Both the position numbers and the translations under genes were made by a program. The notes beneath the pieces are model-generated. The model saw only the letters and a list, made by a program, of their open reading frames with translations. It did not search any database and was not told where the DNA came from. Source: Streptomyces zingiberis (GTDB lineage: Bacteria; Actinomycetota; Actinomycetes; Streptomycetales; Streptomycetaceae). Taken from it: a stretch of 64,000 nucleotides of DNA. The stretch lies in assembly GCF_012034935.1 (NCBI RefSeq), contig NZ_JAATEN010000004.1, positions 62,001 to 126,000 of the forward strand. The letters are read 5' to 3'. The number at the start of each line of letters is the position of its first letter. Within the stretch, counting starts at the first letter, position 1. Below, one piece after another: positions 1 to 10,431 of this stretch.

Positions 1-1956
1 CTGCCCGCGGTGGAGACCCTGGGCTCGGTGACGGTGATCGCCACCGACAAGACGGGCACCCTCACCGAGGGCCGGATGGCGGTCCGGCGGCTGTGGACCC
101 CGCGGGGCACGGCGGAGGTCTCCGGCAGCGGTTACGCGCCCGTGGGCCGGGTGGAGCGCGCGGGCACCGCGCTGCGCCCGGAGACGGCGCCGGACGTCGC
201 CGCGCTGCTCACCGCCGCCGTGCTGTGCAACGACGCGTCGCTCCAGCCCCCGGAGGCCGGCGAGGACCACCGGGGCGGTGGCGCGGGGGCCGCGGACGGT
301 ACGGGGAGCGGAGTCGGCGGACCCGCCCGGGGAGGTGGGCGCGGCGTGACCGGCCATGACGGCGGACCCGGCGGCGGGGACGGCGGGGACGGCGGGGACG
401 GCGGGGACGGCCGGGGCGGCGCCACGGGAGCGGGACCCGGCGCCCCGGGGGAGCGGCACGCCGCCACGCCGGGACGGAAGGGCGGCGACCCACCGGGGGA
501 GTGGCACGCCCTCGGCGACCCCACCGAGGCGGCCCTCCTCGCCGCCGCCGCACGCCTGGGCCTGGACGAGGCGGCGCTCCGCCACGACTGGCCCCGCAGT
601 GACGAGGTGCCCTTCAGCAGTGAGCGCGCGCGGATGACCACCGTGCACCGCCGGCCCGGCGGCGGTCTCCGCGTCATCTGCAAGGGTGCGCCCGAGGCGG
701 TGCTCCTCCCGGAGGTCCTCGACGCGGACGGGCCGTCCCGCGGCGGGGCGTCCGAGGCCGCCCGGCGGCTCGCCGGCGAGGGCTACCGGGTGCTGGCCGT
801 CGCCGCCGCCGACCGCGCGGAGCCCCCGCCGCCGGGCGGGGACTGGGAGTCCGGGCTCACCCTGCTGGGGCTGGCCGGGCTGCTGGACCCGCCGCGCGAG
901 GCGGCGGCCGCCACGGTGGCGTCGGTGCGCCGGGCCGGCATCGTCCCCGTTCTGATCACGGGGGACCACCCGCTGACCGCCGGGGTCGTCGCCCGGCGGC
1001 TGGGGATCACGGAGGACGGCGGCGAGGCGGTGACCACGGGGGACCGCGTCCGGGACGGTTCCGCCGGCGATCTCACCGTCCCCCGGGTCTTCGCCCGCAT
1101 CGGCCCCGAACAGAAGCTCGACATCGTGGAGGCCTGGCGAGGCGCCGGGCACGTCGTCGCCATGACCGGTGACGGCGTCAACGACGGCCCCGCGCTGCAC
1201 CGCGCCGACATCGGTGTGGCCATGGGCCGGCGCGGTACCGAGGTGGCGCGTCAGGCGGCCGACCTGGTGCTGGCCGACGACGACCTGGGCACGGTGGAGG
1301 CCGCCGTCGAGGAGGGCCGCCGGGTCTACGCCAACGTCCGCCGCTTCCTGCTCTACGGTCTCGCGGGCGGCCTGGCGGAGATCCTGGTGATGCTGCTCGG
1401 CCCGTTCCTCGGTATGCCGCTGCCGCTGCTCCCGGCCCAGATCCTCTGGGTCAACCTGCTCACCCACGGACTGCCCGGGGTAGCGCTGGGCGCGGAACCG
1501 GTGGCCCCCGAGACGATGCGGCGCCCGCCACGGCCCCCGGAGGAGAGCGTGCTCGGCGCCGGGCTGTGGCCGCGTGTCCTGGTGCTCGGGGCGGTCATCG
1601 CCGCGGCGTCGCTGGGGGTGGGGGTCTGGGCCCACGCGACGGGACGGCCCTGGCAGACGATGATCTTCCTCGTGCTCGGCGCCACCCAGCTCGGTGTCGG
1701 CCTGGCCTCCCGCGCCCGCCCGGGCACCCTGGCCAACCCCTTCCTGCTGATCGGCGTGGCCACCGCACTGCTGCTCCAGATCGCGGGCGTCTACCTGCCG
1801 CCGCTGCAGAAACTCCTGGGCACCCAGCCCCTGGCCCCCGCCGACCTGGCCATCGGCTGCGCCCTCGCCGCCCTCGGCTACGGCGCGATGCGCCTCCAGT
1901 CCCGCCTGACGGCACACCGGGGCGCACCGGAGGAACCGGCGGGCCCCGGCCGGTGA
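1..1956 (+). CDS. P-type cation-transporting ATPase, 5'-truncated by the window edge
   Basis: Frame 1 is open from the first base, so the gene begins upstream; 651 codons are visible. DKTGT (phosphorylated Asp at visible residue 16) opens the P domain. KGAPE (N domain) and TGDGVND follow, then hydrophobic segments over about the last 200 residues as in the Cation_ATPase_C region. The N-terminal transmembrane part and TGES actuator loop lie outside the window. It is a P2-type pump of the Ca2+/Mg2+ transporter group; the ion cannot be told. A Gly/Asp-rich insert of about 80 residues (nt 262-501, including four GGCGGGGAC units) interrupts the N domain. A long hairpin begins at its stop codon. 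Confidence 0.93.
   Translation: MPAVETLGSVTVIATDKTGTLTEGRMAVRRLWTPRGTAEVSGSGYAPVGRVERAGTALRPETAPDVAALLTAAVLCNDASLQPPEAGEDHRGGGAGAADGTGSGVGGPARGGGRGVTGHDGGPGGGDGGDGGDGGDGRGGATGAGPGAPGERHAATPGRKGGDPPGEWHALGDPTEAALLAAAARLGLDEAALRHDWPRSDEVPFSSERARMTTVHRRPGGGLRVICKGAPEAVLLPEVLDADGPSRGGASEAARRLAGEGYRVLAVAAADRAEPPPPGGDWESGLTLLGLAGLLDPPREAAAATVASVRRAGIVPVLITGDHPLTAGVVARRLGITEDGGEAVTTGDRVRDGSAGDLTVPRVFARIGPEQKLDIVEAWRGAGHVVAMTGDGVNDGPALHRADIGVAMGRRGTEVARQAADLVLADDDLGTVEAAVEEGRRVYANVRRFLLYGLAGGLAEILVMLLGPFLGMPLPLLPAQILWVNLLTHGLPGVALGAEPVAPETMRRPPRPPEESVLGAGLWPRVLVLGAVIAAASLGVGVWAHATGRPWQTMIFLVLGATQLGVGLASRARPGTLANPFLLIGVATALLLQIAGVYLPPLQKLLGTQPLAPADLAIGCALAALGYGAMRLQSRLTAHRGAPEEPAGPGR
373..408 (+). repeat. 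four tandem 9-bp GGCGGGGAC units in the ATPase gene
   Basis: Four perfect in-frame copies encode Gly-Gly-Asp repeats inside the low-complexity N-domain insert of the first P-type ATPase. The 9-bp period keeps frame, as expected of slippage within a tolerant surface loop. Confidence 0.9.
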
Positions 1957-2015
1957 CGTCCGCCCCGGCCGGGCACGGAGGCGGGGCCCGTCCGTGCCGG
2001 GCCGGGGCGGACGTC
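1955..2015 (+). terminator. very long hairpin at the end of the first ATPase gene
   Basis: A 25-bp stem with one mismatch (arms 1955-1979 and 1991-2015) and an 11-nt loop starts inside the TGA stop codon. There is no U-tract after it, which is common for Streptomyces terminators. It separates the ATPase from the lipoprotein gene. Confidence 0.75.
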
Positions 2016-2295
2016 CTTCCGGTGGTCACCGCCGCGGGACGGCCGGTCCGCACGGCGCGCCCGGCGCCGCCGGTGCGGGCGCCGGGGAGAGGCGGGCGGG
2101 TAGCGTGCGTCGTCCGTCCTCCCGTGCGCCCCGCCCCGGACCCGCGGCGAGGGAACGCGGCCCGGCCCGGCCGTGCCGGTGGGCGGGACCGGGGCCGCCC
2201 GGGCGGGCCGGCCCTCCCTGTGCGGTGGATGCCCGCGCGGGCGGGTAGATCAGTCAAGAGGCCGTGCGCGAGGCGAAGACCGGAGGGTGAGGACC
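1957..2295. other. intergenic region between ATPase and lipoprotein genes
   Basis: Apart from the hairpin at 1955-2015 I see no gene. The rest is GC-rich leader and promoter space for the lipoprotein gene, without a promoter I can call. Confidence 0.6.
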
Positions 2296-2862
2296 ATGAC
2301 TTCTGCTCCACGCGGCCCGGCGGCGCTGCTGGCCGCCGCGGCCGTGCTGTTCGGGGCTGCCGCCTGCGGGTCCGGGGGCGGCGAGGGCGACGGGGAACCG
2401 ACTGCGTCCCCCTCCGCGAGCGAGACGGTGGAGTCGGCGGCCACCACCCCCGCGCCGAGCACGTCGCCCTCCTCCTCGCCCACCCCCACCGCCACCGCCC
2501 CCAAGGACCCGGAGCGGGCGGAGAGCGACATCCGCGCGGCGTGGCAGGGGCTCTTCGACCACGGGCTGTCCCCGGAGGACAAGACCGGCCTGGTGGAGGA
2601 CGGCGGCCAGTACGAGCTGATGATCCAGGGGTTCGCCGACGACGACCGCGCCAAGGAGCTGCGGGTCCATGTGGAGTCGGTGGACTTCACCTCGGCGCGG
2701 GAGGCACAGGTCGGCTACACGCTGCGCGGTGGCGGCGAGTCGATCCGGCCGGAGAAGCCGGGGGAGTCCGTACGGCAGGGCGGTGACTGGAAGATCTCGC
2801 TCCGCACGCTCTGCGACCTGGCGGATTACGGATCCGACGTGCCCAAGGCCGTGGCCTGCTGA
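2296..2862 (+). CDS. secreted lipoprotein, possibly MTB12-like
   Basis: This 188-residue protein has a typical lipoprotein signal: a hydrophobic stretch ending in AAAC, with Cys at about residue 26, followed by a Gly-rich then Ser/Thr/Pro-rich linker to about residue 70. The remaining 115 residues form one globular domain that looks like the low-molecular-weight antigen MTB12 C-terminal domain (the KTGLVEDGG segment resembles its conserved start). It should be anchored on the outer face of the membrane. The ATG at 2296 is preceded by GGAGGGTGAGG. Function unknown; the MTB12 assignment is from pattern memory only. Confidence 0.8.
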   Translation: MTSAPRGPAALLAAAAVLFGAAACGSGGGEGDGEPTASPSASETVESAATTPAPSTSPSSSPTPTATAPKDPERAESDIRAAWQGLFDHGLSPEDKTGLVEDGGQYELMIQGFADDDRAKELRVHVESVDFTSAREAQVGYTLRGGGESIRPEKPGESVRQGGDWKISLRTLCDLADYGSDVPKAVAC

Positions 2863-3024
2863 GACGCGGCCGCGCACCCCACCGCCCCTGAGCGGCGGTT
2901 TCATCCCCTTCGTCCGGGAACCCGGAACGCGGCACGGGGACCTGCGGGCCCGCCGTCGCCGTCGCGCGCCGTGCCGCAGCGGAGCCACGGCGCCGTCTCA
3001 CCGAGCAGCGGCAAGGAGTGAGCC

Positions 3025-3390
3025 ATGGCGCACACCAGCGTTCCGCGGGTCCTGCACGCGATCAAGGATGTCGACTTCCCCGCCGGCAAGGACGAGCTGA
3101 TCCACGCCGCGCGGGAGGGCGGGGCGTCCGAGCAGGAGATCGCCGCGTTGCGGGGCATCCCGGCGGAGCGGTACGACAACCGCGAGCAGGTGGCGCGTTC
3201 CGTGCGCGTCGACCCGGACTCCGATCTCGGCCACAGCCCGGGGCAGCGGGGCGCGCAGGCCCGGCGGGGCGGCAAGCGGCACCTCGCGCGGTATCTGCGG
3301 GACGCGCCGAAGCCGCCCGTCGAAGAGGAGCTCGAGCATCCGCGGCGGCTGCCCGGCACCGGGCCGCGGCAGGGGCCGCGCCATCCCTGA
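3025..3390 (+). CDS. DUF2795 domain protein
   Basis: A 121-residue protein with a DUF2795 domain at about residues 5-60; the pattern DFPAGKDELIHAAREGGA then LRGIPAERYDN is typical. Such proteins are small, soluble and of unknown function, and are common in actinomycetes and archaea. The C-terminal half is basic, rich in Arg/Gly, and probably disordered. The ATG follows a clear AAGGAG. It faces the MMPL gene convergently. Confidence 0.85.
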   Translation: MAHTSVPRVLHAIKDVDFPAGKDELIHAAREGGASEQEIAALRGIPAERYDNREQVARSVRVDPDSDLGHSPGQRGAQARRGGKRHLARYLRDAPKPPVEEELEHPRRLPGTGPRQGPRHP

Positions 3391-3518
3391 GGCGGCGCGG
3401 CCCCTGAGCACCGCGGGGAGGGACCGGCGGCCCGGTGGGCCCCGGAACCCGGCCCGGACCCTGGACCGGACCGGGTGACGCGGGGCGCCCCGTGCCCCCG
3501 GGCCTGCCGTCCCGCTGC

Positions 3519-5687
3519 TCAGGCCGTCGGGCGGGACGGCCCGGCGCCCCCGGGACCGGCCGCCACGGCCGCGTCCCCCGGACCGCCCGGTTCCGCCGCC
3601 CGGTCGTGACGCAGGGAGCTGGGCCACCACACGGCCGGGCCGATGTCCCGGACGAGGGCGGGCACCAGCAGCGAGCGGACCACCAGGGTGTCCAGCAGCA
3701 CGCCGAAGGCGACGATGAACGCGATCTGCACCAGGAAGGCCAGCGGGATGACCACCAGCGCGGCGAAGGTCGCGGCCAGCACCACGCCGGCCGAGGTGAT
3801 CACACCGCCCGTCGCCGTGAGCCCCTTGCGGACCCCGAACCGGGTGCCCCGCAGCTGCGCCTCCTCGCGGACCCGGGTCATCAGGAAGATGTTGTAGTCC
3901 ACGCCGAGCGCGACGAGGAAGACGAAACCGTAGAGCGGCACGGAGGGATCCACCCCGGAGAAACCGAGCAGATGCTCGAAGACCAGGGAGGCCACACCGA
4001 TCGTCGCCGCGTAGTTGAGCGCCACCGTCGCCACCAGCAGCACGGGCAGCAGCAGCGAGCGCAGCAGCGCTATGAGGATCAGCAGGATGATGCCGAGCAC
4101 CACCGGGACGATCACCTTCAGGTCGCGCTGCGCCGTGGTCTGGGTGTCGTACTGCTGGGCGGTGTAGCCGCCGACGACGGCGTCGGCGCCGGGCACGGCG
4201 TGCACCGCGTCCCGTATCCGCTGCACGGTGTCCCGGGCGGCGGTGCTGTCGGCACCGTCGGCGAGGACGGCGTTGATCTCCGCCCGGCCGTCCACGACCA
4301 GGGGTTCGCCGCCACCGGGGCGGCCGGACTCCGTCACGGGCGCCGCCGAGGAGACCCCCTCGGTGTCCCGCACCGCGCGGGCCACCTCCGCCGCGCGGTC
4401 CGCGTCGGTGATGATCACGGCGGGGTTGCCGGTGCCGCCGGGGAAGTGCTCGCTCAGCGTCTCCTGGGCGGAGACCGACGGCGCGTCGTTGACGAAGATC
4501 TCGCTCAGCGGCACCCCCTGCGACTTGAGCTGCGGGGCGAAGACGGCGCATGCGGCGAGCACCACGAGGGTGACGGCCCAGATCCGCCGGGGCGCCCGGT
4601 CCACGCGAGCGGCGACCGTGGACCAGATGCCGCTCTCCGCCGCCTCCGGGTGCTCCGGGTCCGCGACGGCCTTCGGCTTGGCCGGCCAGTACGCGGACCG
4701 GCCGAGCAGCAGCAGCGCGGCGGGCAGGAACGTCAGCGCGGACAGCACCGAGCAGACGATGCCGATGGCGCCGACCGGGCCGAGCGCCCGGTTGTTGGAG
4801 AGGTCGCTGAGCAGCAGGGCGAGCAGCCCCAGCGCCACGGTGGCCGCGCTCGCGGTGATGGCCCCGGCGGAGCGGCGCACCGCGGAGCGCATGGCGGTGA
4901 ACCGGTCGCCGTGCAGGGAGAGTTCCTCGCGGAACCGGGACGACAGCAGCAGCGCGTAGTCGGTCGCGGCGCCGATGACGAGGATGAAGAGGATGCCCTG
5001 GACCTGCCCGTCGACCCGCACCAGATCCCGCTGGGCGAGCGCGTAGACGATGCCGCAGGCCAGGGAGAGGGCGAACACCGCGCCGAGGATGATGGCCAGC
5101 GGCAGCAGCACGCTGCGGTAGACGAGCAGCAGGATCAGCAGCACCACGCCGAGGGCCACGCCGAGCAGCAGCCCGTCGATGCCCGCGAACGCCTTGGAGA
5201 GGTCCTGCTGGGTGGCGGCGGGACCGGCGAGGGCGACACTCGTGCCCTCCACCTTGCCGGCCGCCGCCGTGACGCGGTCCAGGGTGGGTTCGGTCGCGTC
5301 GCCCAGCCCCTCGTCGAGCGGGACGACGCCCTGCAGGGCCCGGCCGTCCTCGGAGGGCACCGCGGGGGAGACGCGCCCGTTGACGCCGGGGCTGCCGGAG
5401 AGGGAGGCCAGGGCGCGGGTGGCGGCCTCCCGCTGGTCCGGGGTGATCTTCCCCTCGTCGGCCGTCCAGACGACGATGGCCGGCAGCGACTTGGTCTGCC
5501 GGAACGCCTTCTGCTCGTCGATCACCTGGGTCGACTCGGCGCTCTGCGGCAGGAACGCCGACTGGTCGTTGGTGGAGATCTCACCGAGCTTGCCGGCGTA
5601 GGGGCCGAACGCGCCGCCGACCCCCAGCCAGACGACGAGCAGCAAGGCGGGTACGAGCCAGCGGACGGCCCGTGGGGTGGACGGCAT
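3519..5687 (-). CDS. MMPL family RND transporter
   Basis: A 722-residue membrane protein with the duplicated MMPL architecture: TM1 near the N-terminus, a large extracytoplasmic loop (about residues 45-170), a five-helix bundle, a second external loop (about 355-500) and a second helical bundle. Family members export lipids, siderophores or drugs using the proton gradient. The start at 5687 was chosen over longer in-frame options because GAGGAG lies just upstream and the signal-like sequence begins there. No regulator or lipid synthase is adjacent, so the substrate is unknown. Confidence 0.9.
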   Translation of the reverse strand: MPSTPRAVRWLVPALLLVVWLGVGGAFGPYAGKLGEISTNDQSAFLPQSAESTQVIDEQKAFRQTKSLPAIVVWTADEGKITPDQREAATRALASLSGSPGVNGRVSPAVPSEDGRALQGVVPLDEGLGDATEPTLDRVTAAAGKVEGTSVALAGPAATQQDLSKAFAGIDGLLLGVALGVVLLILLLVYRSVLLPLAIILGAVFALSLACGIVYALAQRDLVRVDGQVQGILFILVIGAATDYALLLSSRFREELSLHGDRFTAMRSAVRRSAGAITASAATVALGLLALLLSDLSNNRALGPVGAIGIVCSVLSALTFLPAALLLLGRSAYWPAKPKAVADPEHPEAAESGIWSTVAARVDRAPRRIWAVTLVVLAACAVFAPQLKSQGVPLSEIFVNDAPSVSAQETLSEHFPGGTGNPAVIITDADRAAEVARAVRDTEGVSSAAPVTESGRPGGGEPLVVDGRAEINAVLADGADSTAARDTVQRIRDAVHAVPGADAVVGGYTAQQYDTQTTAQRDLKVIVPVVLGIILLILIALLRSLLLPVLLVATVALNYAATIGVASLVFEHLLGFSGVDPSVPLYGFVFLVALGVDYNIFLMTRVREEAQLRGTRFGVRKGLTATGGVITSAGVVLAATFAALVVIPLAFLVQIAFIVAFGVLLDTLVVRSLLVPALVRDIGPAVWWPSSLRHDRAAEPGGPGDAAVAAGPGGAGPSRPTA

Positions 5688-5875
5688 CGGTCTCCTCGGC
5701 GAGGTGCGTGGTCGGGTGCTGAGCACACGGTCTCGTGTCTCGTGCCCCAGATCTTGCGCTACGTGCGTGGACGGAGGGGATTCGGCCCCCGGCCCGCGAC
5801 CGGATGCGCGCGGGCCGGGTCCGCATGAGGGCCGCATGAGGATCGGATGCGGAGGAGCCGTGGCGGCCCGCGCGG

Positions 5876-8770
5876 TCAGCCCTCCCGTCCCGTGCGGGCC
5901 GCGCGCCGGCGGATCAGGAAACGGCGCAGCTCGTCCGCGCCCCAGACGATCAGCGGGTAGGCCGGCAGCAGCGCCAGCGCGCTCGCCGGCGGCGCCGCCG
6001 TGCCCAGCAGCGCCTGGAACGGCGGCGCGTAGACGAAGAGCGCCGCCAGGACGATCGCGCCGCCGATGGCGGCCAGCAGATAGCGGTTGGAGAAGACCCC
6101 CACGGAGCGCAGTGACGCCCGCTGGGTGCGCACGGCGAAGGCCGTGCCGATCTGGCCGGCGATCATGCCGAGGAAGGTCATCGTCGTGGCCTGCTGGTAG
6201 GCGTGGTGCAGGGGGCTGCCGGCGCCGGTGGCGTCACCGGGGTGCCAGCCGGCCTGGTGGAGGACGTAGAAGAAGCCGGCCATCTGCAGGGCGGCCACGA
6301 TCACTCCGAGGAAGAGCCAGGCGCGGATCAGCATCGGGCCGCGGATGACGCCCTCGGAGCGGGGCCTGGGGCCGCGGCTCATGATGCCGGGCTCGGCCTT
6401 CTCCCGGCTGAGCGCCAGCGCCGGCAGGGTCTCGCTGCCCACGTCGAAGGCGAGGAGCTGGAGGATCGTCAGCGGCAGGGGCACGGCGCCGCCGCCGAGG
6501 GCGAAGACGAGGAAGGGGACGACCTCGGGGGTGGCGTGGGTGAAGATGTAGAGGATGAACTTGCGGACGTTGTCGTAGATGCGGCGTCCCGCCCGGATGG
6601 CCTCGACGATCGATGCGAAGTTGTCGTCGGTCAGCACCATCGTGGAGGCCTCGCGGGCGACGTCGGTGCCCGAGCGGCCCATGGCCACGCCGATGTCCGC
6701 GCGGTGCAGGGCCGGCGCGTCGTTGACGCCGTCGCCGGTCATCGCGACGACGTGGCCCTGGCCGCGCAGCGCGTCGGCGATGTGCAGCTTCGCCTCGGGC
6801 GAGGCGCGGGCGAAGATGATCTCCGGTTCCGCCCGGAGCAGGTCGCCGATCTGGTGCTCGTGCAGCTCGTCCAGGTCGGCCCCGGTGACGACGCGGGGGT
6901 GCTCGCCCGTGATCCCCACCCGGCGGGCGACGGCGGCGGCCGTCAGCGGATGGTCCCCGGTGATCACGATGATGCGGATCCCGGCGGAGCGGCAGTGCGC
7001 GACGGCGTCCTCCACCTCGGGACGCGGCGGGTCGATCATGGCCACCAGGCCGATGAGGCAGAGGTCCCGTTCGACGTCCTCCCGTTCGTGGGGCGGGTCG
7101 CCGTCCCCCGGCAGGGCGCGCCGGGCCAGCGCCAGCACGCGCAGCCCGTCCCGGGCGAAGGCGTCCGCCCGGGCGGTGACACGCTCCCGGGCGGCGTCGT
7201 CCAGCTCCGCCGGCCGGCCCTGTGCGTCGAGCAGGGTGGCGCACCGCCGGAGGACGGCCTCGGGGGCGCCCTTGGTGTGCACGGTCAGTTCGTCGCCGTG
7301 CCGGTCGACGGTGGACATCAGCTTCCGCTCCGGGTCGAAGTGGAGCTGCCAGCGGCGGGCGCTCTCCCGGTGGCCCGCGTCCACATCGGCGCCCAGCTCC
7401 CGCGCGGCCAGCAGGACGGCCACCTCGGTGGGGTCGCCGCTCGGCTCTTCGCCCGGCTGGAGACGCGCGTTGTTGCAGGCGGCGGCGGTGCGGACGGCCG
7501 CCTGGACCACCGGGGCCGCCGGATCGGGGGCTCCCTCCGGTGCGGGCTCCGGGCCCGGCGCTCCGTCAGGCGCGGTGTCAGGCGCGGTGTCCGGCGCGGC
7601 AGTGGGCCCTGTGTGCGGGCCCTGCTTCCCGGGCTCCCCGGGGGCCGCGCCGGTCTCACCGCCGGTGTCCGCGCCGGTCCCACCGCCGGTCAGGCCGATC
7701 ACCCCGGCCGTGGTCCACAGGGCCGTGGGGCGCATCCGGTTCTCGGTGAGTGTGCCGGTCTTGTCGGTGCAGATGACGTCCGTCGAACCCAGGGTCTCCA
7801 CGGCGCTCAGCCGCTTGACCAGCGCCCCCCGGGCCGCCAGCCCCTTCACGGCGACGGCCAGCGCCAAGGTGATCACGGGCAGCAGGCCCTCGGGCACCAT
7901 CCCGGCGAGCAGCCCCGCCGCGAAGACCAGCGCGTTCAGCAGGGACAGGTGGCCGCCGAAGGTGGCCACCGGGATGAACGCCGCCGCCAGCGCGATCGAC
8001 ACCGCGGCGATCAGCCAGGCCACCCGGCGCACCTGCTGCTCCATGGGGCTCGGCTCCTGCTCGACCCGCTCGGAGAGCGCCGCGATCCGGCCCAGCTCGG
8101 TGGTCATGCCGGTGGCGAAGACGACACCCCGCGCCTCGCCGCCGGTGCAGTTGGTGCCGCTGAAGACGAGGTCGTGCGCCTGGAGCACGGGCACGTCCAC
8201 CTCCACGGCTGCGGCCGACCGCAGGGAGGGCGCCGACTCACCGGTCAGCGCCGACATGTCCGCCTCGATCGCGCCCGACAGCAGCCGCACGTCCGCCGCG
8301 ATGCGGTCCCCCTGCCGGATGACCACGACGTCACCGGGCACCAGCTCGGCGGCGTCGATGTCCACGTGCTCGCCGTCCCGGATCACCCGGGAACGCTGCG
8401 GCAGATAGCGCGTCAGCGCCTCCACCGCCTTCTCCGCCTGCACCTCCTGGGTGAAGGCGAAACCCGCGTTGAGCAGGATGATCAGCACCACCGCGCCGGC
8501 CACCACGTGTGAGCCGACGATCAGCAGCAGGGCGGCGGCCACCCACAGCAGCAGGGCCAGCGGGTGCACGAACTGCCGGGCCAGCTCCCTCGGCCAGCGG
8601 CGTCCGCCCCGCCGCCGCAGCTCGTTCCGCCCGTACTGCACCAGACGGCGCCGTGCCTCCGCGGTGGACAGTCCCTTGCCGGAGCTGTGCAGATCGCGCA
8701 GGAGCCGCTCGGCCGCCTCCTCCGGATCCAGCCCGAGCGGCCGGAGCCGCGCCTCATGCCGGTTTCTCAC
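5876..8770 (-). CDS. P-type cation-transporting ATPase
   Basis: A full-length P2-type pump of 964 residues: cation ATPase N-terminal domain (residues 10-70), two TM helices, actuator domain with TGES (residues 176-179), ion-site PEGL (293-296), phosphorylation motif DKTGT with Asp336, N domain with KGAPE, TGDGVND hinge and C-terminal helices. As in the ATPase at the left edge, a low-complexity Gly/Ala/Pro/Asp insert sits after DKTGT (about residues 360-422), including the repeat DTAPDTAPD. The ion is probably Ca2+, Mg2+ or another divalent cation. The gene is isolated, with the same orientation as the MMPL gene. Confidence 0.93.
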   Translation of the reverse strand: MRNRHEARLRPLGLDPEEAAERLLRDLHSSGKGLSTAEARRRLVQYGRNELRRRGGRRWPRELARQFVHPLALLLWVAAALLLIVGSHVVAGAVVLIILLNAGFAFTQEVQAEKAVEALTRYLPQRSRVIRDGEHVDIDAAELVPGDVVVIRQGDRIAADVRLLSGAIEADMSALTGESAPSLRSAAAVEVDVPVLQAHDLVFSGTNCTGGEARGVVFATGMTTELGRIAALSERVEQEPSPMEQQVRRVAWLIAAVSIALAAAFIPVATFGGHLSLLNALVFAAGLLAGMVPEGLLPVITLALAVAVKGLAARGALVKRLSAVETLGSTDVICTDKTGTLTENRMRPTALWTTAGVIGLTGGGTGADTGGETGAAPGEPGKQGPHTGPTAAPDTAPDTAPDGAPGPEPAPEGAPDPAAPVVQAAVRTAAACNNARLQPGEEPSGDPTEVAVLLAARELGADVDAGHRESARRWQLHFDPERKLMSTVDRHGDELTVHTKGAPEAVLRRCATLLDAQGRPAELDDAARERVTARADAFARDGLRVLALARRALPGDGDPPHEREDVERDLCLIGLVAMIDPPRPEVEDAVAHCRSAGIRIIVITGDHPLTAAAVARRVGITGEHPRVVTGADLDELHEHQIGDLLRAEPEIIFARASPEAKLHIADALRGQGHVVAMTGDGVNDAPALHRADIGVAMGRSGTDVAREASTMVLTDDNFASIVEAIRAGRRIYDNVRKFILYIFTHATPEVVPFLVFALGGGAVPLPLTILQLLAFDVGSETLPALALSREKAEPGIMSRGPRPRSEGVIRGPMLIRAWLFLGVIVAALQMAGFFYVLHQAGWHPGDATGAGSPLHHAYQQATTMTFLGMIAGQIGTAFAVRTQRASLRSVGVFSNRYLLAAIGGAIVLAALFVYAPPFQALLGTAAPPASALALLPAYPLIVWGADELRRFLIRRRAARTGREG

Positions 8771-8937
8771 CGCGCCGAGACTACCGGGGTAAAAGGTGCA
8801 AATCCGTCAGGTGCTTCTCTCCTCGCGTCCGGCGTCGCACCGCGTCACCGGGGCGCGGGAAGGCCCGGCGCCCGCCCCCGGCTGTCTGCGGGCGCCCCGC
8901 CGTGCCGCGCGCCCGGGTGGCGGCTCCCTTGCTTCCG

Positions 8938-10287
8938 TCAGACCCCGTCGGGCCCTGTCAGCCCCCGTCGGACCGTGCCCTCCGCGAGGCCGGGAGCGGT
9001 GTCCGGCGCGGAGGTGCCGTCCTCCGCCTCCGCCGCCTCCTCCCCGGCCGCGCCGCCCGCCCCGGACGCCGCGGCGCGGGCCAGGCGGGGGCGGAGCACG
9101 GTCCGGAGGTAGTCCTCGACGGTGGCGTCCAGGCCCACGTCGCGCTCGGCCCGCTCCGACATCAGCCAGCGGTGCTCCAGCAGTTCGTGGTAGATCTGCG
9201 CGACGTCCGCGGAGCCGCGGAGTTCCTTGGGCACCCGGCGGACGGTCGGCCGGAAGACGTCCCGCACCCAGCGGTGGGCCAGCACCTCGGGGCGGGCGCC
9301 CAGCGGATCGTCCGGCGCGTAGTCCTCCTGCGTCATCATCCACGTCTCCAGATCCCGCAGGAGGCTGCGGGCCTGGTTCTCCTCGGCGTCCATCCCCGTC
9401 AGGCGGAGCAGCTGCCGCTGGTGGTGGCCGGCGTCGACGACCTTCGGCAGGAACGTCACGGCGTCGCCGTCGGGAGTGGCCTGGATCTGCATCTCCGCCA
9501 CGTCGAAGCCGAGCTCGTTGAGCCGGCGGATGCGCCGGTCGATGTAGTGGCGCTTGGCCAGCGGGTACACCGACTGCCGGGTCAGCTCGTGCCACAGTTC
9601 GGCGTAGCGCTCCGCGATGGCCGTGCCGAACTCCACGGGGTCCACCGACGGGTGCAGCGAGCCGCCCGCCTCCAGGTCCATCAGCTCGCCCGATATGTTC
9701 ACCCGGGCGACCTCCAGGTCGTACTCCCGCTGGCCCCGGCTCAGTCCGGGCTGGAGCTGCCCCGTCTCCGCGTCGACCAGATAGGCGGCGTAGGCGCCCG
9801 CGTCGCGCCGGAAGAGGGTGTTGGAGAGCGAGCAGTCGCCCCAGGCGAAGCCGTCGAGGTGGAGCCGGACCAGCAGCACGGCCAGCGCGTCCAGCAGCCG
9901 GTTGATGGTGCTCGGCCGCATCGTCGTCTCGAACATCGAGCGGTACGGCAGCGAGCCGTCCAGGTGGCGGGTGATGAGGACGGGCTCCAGCGGTTCCCCG
10001 CGCGGGTCCGTCCGGCCCGTCACCACCGCGAGGGCGTCCACGGCCGGGACGGCCAGCCGGTCCAGATCCCGCAGCAGCTCGTACTCGCGCACGGCCGCCC
10101 ACTCGCCGACCTCCTTCACCGCCACCACCTCCTCGCCCGCGCGGGCGAACCGCACCACGTGACGGGAGATCCCGCGCGGCAGCGCCACCAGGCACGACTC
10201 CGGCCAGTCCACCAGCGGCACGTCCCAGGGCAGGTCGAGCAGGGCGGCCGGGTGCTCGGGCGAGGTGGCGGTGATGCGCAGTTCCAT
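8938..10287 (-). CDS. DUF4032 domain protein, kinase-like fold
   Basis: A 449-residue cytosolic protein. Its N-terminal two-thirds resembles the lipopolysaccharide-kinase-like part of actinobacterial DUF4032 proteins (for example HVVRFARAGEEVVAVKEV, a beta3-Lys-like segment, and FAWGDCSLSNTLF, a catalytic-loop-like segment with D and N). The C-terminal part from about residue 200 is the DUF4032 region. The ATG at 10287 gives the usual family length; longer in-frame starts lie in low-quality coding sequence. The tail of about 45 residues is Ala/Gly/Glu-rich. A phosphotransfer role is inferred, not shown. Confidence 0.82.
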   Translation of the reverse strand: MELRITATSPEHPAALLDLPWDVPLVDWPESCLVALPRGISRHVVRFARAGEEVVAVKEVGEWAAVREYELLRDLDRLAVPAVDALAVVTGRTDPRGEPLEPVLITRHLDGSLPYRSMFETTMRPSTINRLLDALAVLLVRLHLDGFAWGDCSLSNTLFRRDAGAYAAYLVDAETGQLQPGLSRGQREYDLEVARVNISGELMDLEAGGSLHPSVDPVEFGTAIAERYAELWHELTRQSVYPLAKRHYIDRRIRRLNELGFDVAEMQIQATPDGDAVTFLPKVVDAGHHQRQLLRLTGMDAEENQARSLLRDLETWMMTQEDYAPDDPLGARPEVLAHRWVRDVFRPTVRRVPKELRGSADVAQIYHELLEHRWLMSERAERDVGLDATVEDYLRTVLRPRLARAAASGAGGAAGEEAAEAEDGTSAPDTAPGLAEGTVRRGLTGPDGV

Positions 10288-10431
10288 GGGGACAGTCTGC
10301 GGCAGGCGGCCACGGGGCTGGGCAGCGGTGGGAGGTGAGGTGCCGGGAGGGCGGGGAACGGCCCGGGAGGCGGTCTCCGCCCACGGCGAAACCCGTACGG
10401 GGCCGGGCCGGTGCCGTGGTGGGGTGGCGGG

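Noticed and set aside
373-408. CRISPR-like short repeat
   Set aside because: Units are contiguous without spacers and encode Gly-Gly-Asp in frame; it is a coding microsatellite.
3435-5828. A 797-codon + strand frame
   Set aside because: It is the exact shadow of the MMPL transporter; its protein is Asp/Glu/His/Arg-rich, as expected from antisense of a membrane protein.
6203-8512. A 769-codon + strand frame
   Set aside because: Antisense of the second P-type ATPase; no recognisable domain.
8803-8937. Possible small gene between ATPase and DUF4032 genes
   Set aside because: No start with a ribosome site and no codon-position bias.
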